64,000 nucleotides of DNA from Drosophila pseudoobscura. Lineage: Eukaryota; Arthropoda; Insecta; Diptera; Drosophilidae. A program made the translations under genes and the position numbers. Under the pieces are notes generated by a model, which saw nothing but the letters and a program-made list of their open reading frames with translations, was not told where the DNA came from and did not search any database. The stretch is from contig NC_046683.1 of NCBI RefSeq assembly GCF_009870125.1, positions 44,469,869 through 44,533,868 on the forward strand, written 5' to 3'. Positions 61,101-64,000 of this stretch are shown here, piece after piece (position 1 is the first letter of the stretch; every line of letters starts with the position of its first letter).

Positions 61101-62388
61101 GCCAAGTCCAGCAGCAGTGGCAGCAATGGAACGAATGTGGGCGCCACCTCGGAGTACGGAAACAACGGCAACGGAAACGGCGACATGATGCGGGGACGAT
61201 CGAAAACCATCTCAACGGTGCGTGAGGTGATCAATGGCAAGGCGCGTCCCCCGCCGGCCAGCAGCTTCCGCAACTTTGGACCCACCAAGCCGCCGATCAA
61301 TGCCAAGCTGTGCATGAATCCCAGCTTTGTGTTCTTGCAGCTGTACAGCACGGGGTCACTGGGAGTCACGGAAATGCCACTGAAGCTGGGGCCCGAGCAC
61401 TCGAATGCCGTGACGCTGTTCGACCTCGTGCCGCCATTTGAGACGCACAAAATCGGCGTGCTGTATGTGGGCCAGGGACAGTGCAATAACGAGGTCGAGA
61501 TCCTGCGCAACTCGCACGGCAGCACGCGCTATGTGGAGTTCCTGCGCAACATCGGCACCCTGGTCAGTCTGAAGGAGGCCGAGCAGAACAACCTGTTTAT
61601 TGGGCTCGACAGGAACGGGTCCGATGGCAAGTTTGCTTACATCTGGAAGGATGACATTCTGCAGGTAACCTTTCACGTGGCCACGCTGATGCCCACCAAG
61701 CTGAAGGACGATCCCAACTGCAACGAGAAAAAGGGCCACATCGGCAACGATTTCGTGAAGATCATCTACAACGAGAGTGGCGAGGAGTATAACCTGAACA
61801 CCATATCCGTAAGACCCAAGCGACCCCCACGCTCGTTAAAAATGTGGTCCGCTAAATGAGTTCTCATTTCCAGGGCCAATTTAACTATGCCTGCGTGATT
61901 GTCGAACCCCTGGAGCTGAACTCCAATCGGGTCTATGTGAAAGCCCGCTCCGAGATATCAAAGTTTGTCTGCCATCCACAGCCGAGGATTGTGTCCGACC
62001 GCAGTGCTCCGCTGCTTGCCCGTCAAATGGCGCTGCATGCCAATGTGAGTAGAGCCATTTAATGAACCATTTGGTTGCTAACTAATTCTTACGTTGTCCT
62101 TCAGCTTGCCTCGCTAGTCTACCAGAGTGTGCAAAAGCAGAACCCGTATGCCTCCAACTGGCTGGAACGACTGCGCACGATAAAGCGCCTGCGGGCCAAG
62201 GTAGGTTTCCCCCCTTGTGGCATAACTAAGGAAAATGCACCCTAACAGAGACTTGTCTCCCTCCACAGCTCATCGAAGCCAACAACAGTCAGCAGCAAAG
62301 TGGTTCTTCGAGCGGCATTGGCATCAACTCCTCAGCGATCGGCTCGGACATGGACGACCAGCGAGCGGACTTCATAAAGTTCACATAG
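52168..62388 (+). CDS. gig: gigas, tuberin (TSC2), 1864 aa
   Basis: Fifteen coding exons: 52168-52225, 52312-52436, 52503-52754, 52826-52962, 53029-53203, 57002-57208, 57272-57419, 57483-58252, 58308-58914, 58967-59166, 59226-59482, 59537-61808, 61874-62044, 62105-62200, 62269-62388. They sum to 5595 nt, close to the known fly length. Residues 1 to about 960 are the helical-repeat tuberin region that binds TSC1. Exon 12 holds a long disordered Ser/Ala/Pro stretch, then the RapGAP domain (from about residue 1530). That domain includes GTLVSLKEAEQNN, KFAYIWKDDILQVTFHVATL and GHIGNDFVKIIYNESG, the last carrying the catalytic Asn thumb. Akt-type sites RKRSTS (59301) and RGRSKT (61191) match the known regulatory phosphosites. 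With TSC1 it is the GAP for Rheb and restrains TORC1. Intron 5 (3.8 kb) hosts two antisense genes and a DINE-1. Confidence 0.97.
53303..53960 (-). mobile_element. DINE-1-like element in gigas intron 5
   Basis: The left end, TTATACCCGGGACTCAGTCAG, is the reverse complement of the right end of the 31131-31945 copy with a few changes. It contains a (TC)n run (53427-53449), a GTCCGTCCGTCCG tract near 53828 and GGGTCGAAAACGCTTCCTTCTG, and ends near GGGTACCGG. Confidence 0.7.
54259..55256 (-). CDS. secreted four-domain CBM_14 protein nested in gigas intron 5, 312 aa
   Basis: Coding exons 55250-55256 (ATGGAAA) and 54259-55181 (minus) encode about 309 aa, starting MENRLMLILLFLAASASASH, a signal peptide. 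The alternative unspliced start (MLADRL) would also give a signal, but the GTGAGT donor and TTGCTTGCAG acceptor support splicing. Four CBM_14 modules follow: CRLSAVWRLLPDEHHC, CNSTTSAERIQSDC, CLLPDHATVENPSDC and CISTGSRLAPHSRDC, each ending with the usual G..F....C pattern. A Lys/Glu/Pro-rich tail follows (about residues 275-309), unlike other genes in the window. It lies antisense within the gigas intron, so it is probably controlled by its own tissue-specific promoter. Confidence 0.87.
55257..55708. other. non-coding spacer within gigas intron 5
   Basis: It is the promoter side of the nested CBM_14 gene (an AATAAAAAGG TATA-like site near 55320) and the 3' side of the nested kinase-like gene. 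Nothing else is seen. Confidence 0.5.
55709..56824 (-). CDS. ketohexokinase-like PfkB protein lacking the catalytic motif, nested in gigas intron 5
   Basis: A single exon. The best start is the Met of MKKIVVKEFITVKK near 56824 (about 371 aa); an upstream in-frame Met at 56896 would add 24 residues without family resemblance. After a run of nine prolines the PfkB/ribokinase fold begins (VLVVGSCTLDLVTV, WRRGGSASDMCSVLRRLG). It has the same segments as the intact paralog at 62737-63669, such as WVHFE. The anion-hole and catalytic-base motif, GAGDSF in the paralog, reads GENETF here (55865-55882), and the nucleotide-site region differs too. An insertion of basic residues lies at about 255-285. 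A catalytically weak or dead sugar-kinase paralog with another role is the simplest reading; a pseudogene is unlikely because the long frame is intact. Confidence 0.8.
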   Translation of the reverse strand: MKKIVVKEFITVKKVRYLPKPPPPPPPPPQRHVLVVGSCTLDLVTVCDVHPTAGVDQRTSEGCWRRGGSASDMCSVLRRLGTACEFLGRLSRARAFEDLLTSFHSMGIDISHCPMSAHQPTHRSIITIRGCETHTILEYSNRRQELTFQQFLGAVDYQMISWVHFEPRSPTETVRMVQAVRDFNERCPEERIILSADLASLKKPSLMVADLVDYVFVRKHLKHANSFMNGHETVWAVRDGLRQVRAEWKKNQPRKTPHPTQGFLPLDPSHCPAPPQDVPTIIYNNYAEGASCLLPDDTFFKVGPHTPQKIVDVIGENETFAAAVIYALLEPKLRLRDALEYGTRAAVFKVQQDGFDGLRCMPKDLIGCYYA

Positions 62389-62736
62389 ACAACTACTGGG
62401 CATTCGAATGGGAAGCGAGGCTCTAAGCTTGGGAGCAGTAACAATCATTCTGCCGTGCTCCCCACGCATATTTCTGGATACCGGCAGTCGCATCTGATGA
62501 TGCTAAAAACATATAATCATAATACATACACACATACATACATATATTCGTAATGACTTTGACAAGTTTATAAAATTTGTGAAAATACAAAAGCTCTGCC
62601 ATCCTTGAGGATGCAGCAAGAAACTTTCAACGAAAATAAGGCAGAGTTTCTGCAGAGCCACTTAGGAGTGGATTATGGAGACTTTCGATAGGAATATCTT
62701 TTAAAACCAAGCTGCTGGAGCTATTTCCCATTGTTT
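62389..62736. other. convergent 3' regions of gigas and the ketohexokinase-like gene
   Basis: AT-rich with a short ACATA repeat near 62520. It contains the gigas 3' UTR and no gene. Confidence 0.6.
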
Positions 62737-63669
62737 CTAGGCCAATCTAAGCTCTCCAATGTGATCATAGCCGAATTTGTTGATCTTGTGGCTGGCCACA
62801 CGATTGGCAAAGTCCACAGCCTCCACTAAATCCCACTTATGCACGTGGGTGCCATAAATGAAGCCAGCCATGAAGCTATCGCCCGCGCCCAGTGTGTCCA
62901 CCACCTGTTTGGGCTTGTACGGAGGCAGCTCGTGGTAGTTGCCACTGGCATCAAGGCAGACTGCGCCTGCGCTACCCCAGGGACAGATGATCACCGGCGG
63001 TTTCAGTGTCCCCTGCAAAGACAGGTTGGCGGCAAGGAATTCGCAAGTGTCTTTGGGGCTCTTCCAGCCCTTCTGGCTGGCCAGTTCTTTGGAGAAGACC
63101 ACATAGTCGCAGGGATAGCACAACTTCAGGTTCTGTTCGTACAGCGTCTCGAAGTCTAAGGATATGATAATGCGTTCGCCGCTGTTGCGATTGTGCTCTA
63201 CAATGCTTTGCATCATCCTGGAAGTCTCTGCGACATTGCGAGCCTCAAAGTGGACCCATCCGTATCGCGTTAGGTCGATCTTCTTGAAGTCCTCCCAGGT
63301 GACTTGCGGATAGTTCTTGTTGCAGTGGATGATGGTGCGCGTGCCAGAGTCCTGGGCAAGGATCACCGATGAGAACGGCGGGTCCTTGTCCGTTTGCGGA
63401 CAGTGGCTTGTGCCGATGTTCCTTCGCCGCAAATCCTCCAGCAGTACTCGAAACGCATCCGATCTGCTCAGCATTCCAAAGAAGTCAACCTTCGACCCCA
63501 GCACGCCCAAGACAGTGCTCACATTGGAGGCGTTGCCGCCTCGCTGCCAGAAACCGTCCAGGCAGCGTCGATCGGTGTCCTCCTTGGGGTAGCTGCTGGT
63601 GATCGTCACAAAATCGATGACCGTGCAGCCCACGCATAGCACGGGCTTGCCGACCGTCTCCTCGGTCAT
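62737..63669 (-). CDS. ketohexokinase-like PfkB sugar kinase, 310 aa
   Basis: A single exon of 310 aa from the Met of MTEETVGKPVLCVGCTVIDF. It has the complete PfkB signatures: an N-terminal sugar-binding WQRGGNASNVSTVLGVLG, WVHFEARN in the middle, and DTLGAGDSFMAGFIYG near residue 270, with the Asp of GAGD as catalytic base (62878-62889). Length and sequence fit ketohexokinase (fructokinase), which phosphorylates fructose to fructose-1-phosphate with ATP in the cytosol. Substrate is inferred by family only. It converges on gigas with 348 bp between stops and is a paralog of the nested gene at 55709-56824. Confidence 0.9.
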   Translation of the reverse strand: MTEETVGKPVLCVGCTVIDFVTITSSYPKEDTDRRCLDGFWQRGGNASNVSTVLGVLGSKVDFFGMLSRSDAFRVLLEDLRRRNIGTSHCPQTDKDPPFSSVILAQDSGTRTIIHCNKNYPQVTWEDFKKIDLTRYGWVHFEARNVAETSRMMQSIVEHNRNSGERIIISLDFETLYEQNLKLCYPCDYVVFSKELASQKGWKSPKDTCEFLAANLSLQGTLKPPVIICPWGSAGAVCLDASGNYHELPPYKPKQVVDTLGAGDSFMAGFIYGTHVHKWDLVEAVDFANRVASHKINKFGYDHIGELRLA

Positions 63670-64000
63670 TACAACACAGATCTTTTCCGGTCGGTCACTT
63701 ACGCGATTATCGGGTGTGTTCTTCTGGGCTTACAGTCTTCTATAGCTCTGTTTTCCACTCAATCTAATCAGAATCTACGTGTGTTCGCTGTGAGGGCATA
63801 CATTGCACCATTTTCTACTTGTATTTACTGTCGATCGTTTTTTACAGCTGTTTTGATACTCTGCCAAGGGTATTACGAATATGTTTAGACCTCATAGTAT
63901 ATACATATACAGAATTACTCCACGACAGATAGCTGATCCGCCGAAAGAGTAACTAAAGCTTCGACCACCCAGCAAATTTAGCAAAAGTTCCCTCGACTGC
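63670..64000. other. upstream region of the ketohexokinase-like gene
   Basis: Presumed promoter and leader of the minus-strand kinase gene. No further coding sequence is visible up to the window edge. Confidence 0.55.

Noticed and set aside
59514-61525. Antisense open frames opposite gigas exon 12
   Set aside because: Low-complexity, Ala/Gly/Ser-rich coding sequence explains the lack of stops; no conserved domain.
1-64000. tRNA, rRNA, CRISPR or prokaryotic-type features
   Set aside because: I looked for tRNA box B (GGTTCGANTCC) and regular spaced repeats outside coding sequence and found none convincing; the tandem arrays are coding repeats or microsatellites.

Overview
This window is nuclear DNA of a Drosophila species. 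The evidence is short phase-matched GT..AG introns, TATA boxes, DINE-1 elements carrying the GTCY microsatellite, and clear orthologs of gigas (TSC2), endos (alpha-endosulfine), viaf, Grip163 (GCP6), TPGS2 and an anoctamin. From memory, gigas and a peritrophin cluster lie near each other on 3L (Muller D) of D. melanogaster, so this is probably Muller D. I cannot fix the species. A Muller D location with many DINE-1 copies would suit the obscura group, but that is inference.

Layout. (1) Positions 1-30415 are a cluster of secreted extracellular-matrix genes. Seven encode CBM_14 (peritrophin-A) chitin-binding proteins: a 9-domain protein at 96-2466; two small ones at 2585-3388 (minus) and 4224-4604; a 1854-aa mucin with three C-terminal CBM_14 domains at 13770-19402 (minus); a 194-aa protein at 19616-20263 (minus); a Thr-rich protein with one domain at 22304-23026; and a giant gene at 23458-30415 that can encode 1228-aa and 2012-aa forms. 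Between them, at 4979-11066 (minus), is a secreted Gly/Gln/Pro repeat protein (8 coding exons, 1829 aa) of silk or cuticle type. (2) Positions 30416-34842 are gene-poor, with an intact-looking DINE-1 and a decayed second copy of the 3' end of the giant gene. (3) Positions 34843-49317 are housekeeping genes: anoctamin (+), TPGS2 (+), viaf (-), Grip163 (-), endos (-). (4) Positions 52168-62388 are gigas (15 coding exons, 1864 aa). Its intron 5 hosts two minus-strand genes: a four-domain CBM_14 protein and a ketohexokinase-like protein that has lost its GAGD motif. (5) Positions 62737-63669 are an intact ketohexokinase-like gene converging on gigas.

The peritrophin and mucin genes probably build or coat chitinous matrices such as peritrophic membrane or cuticle. 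They share a gene plan: a TATA promoter, a tiny first coding exon of 7-13 nt in four of them, a signal peptide, Thr/Ser/Pro linkers and CBM_14 modules. The exon models were built by hand from splice signals and reading-frame continuity, and all coding totals are divisible by three. The most unusual items are eight variant six-Cys modules and an intronic poly(A) signal in the giant gene, a four-Cys truncated CBM_14 shared by two neighbours, the repeat protein, the pseudokinase-like nested gene, and two non-coding duplications.
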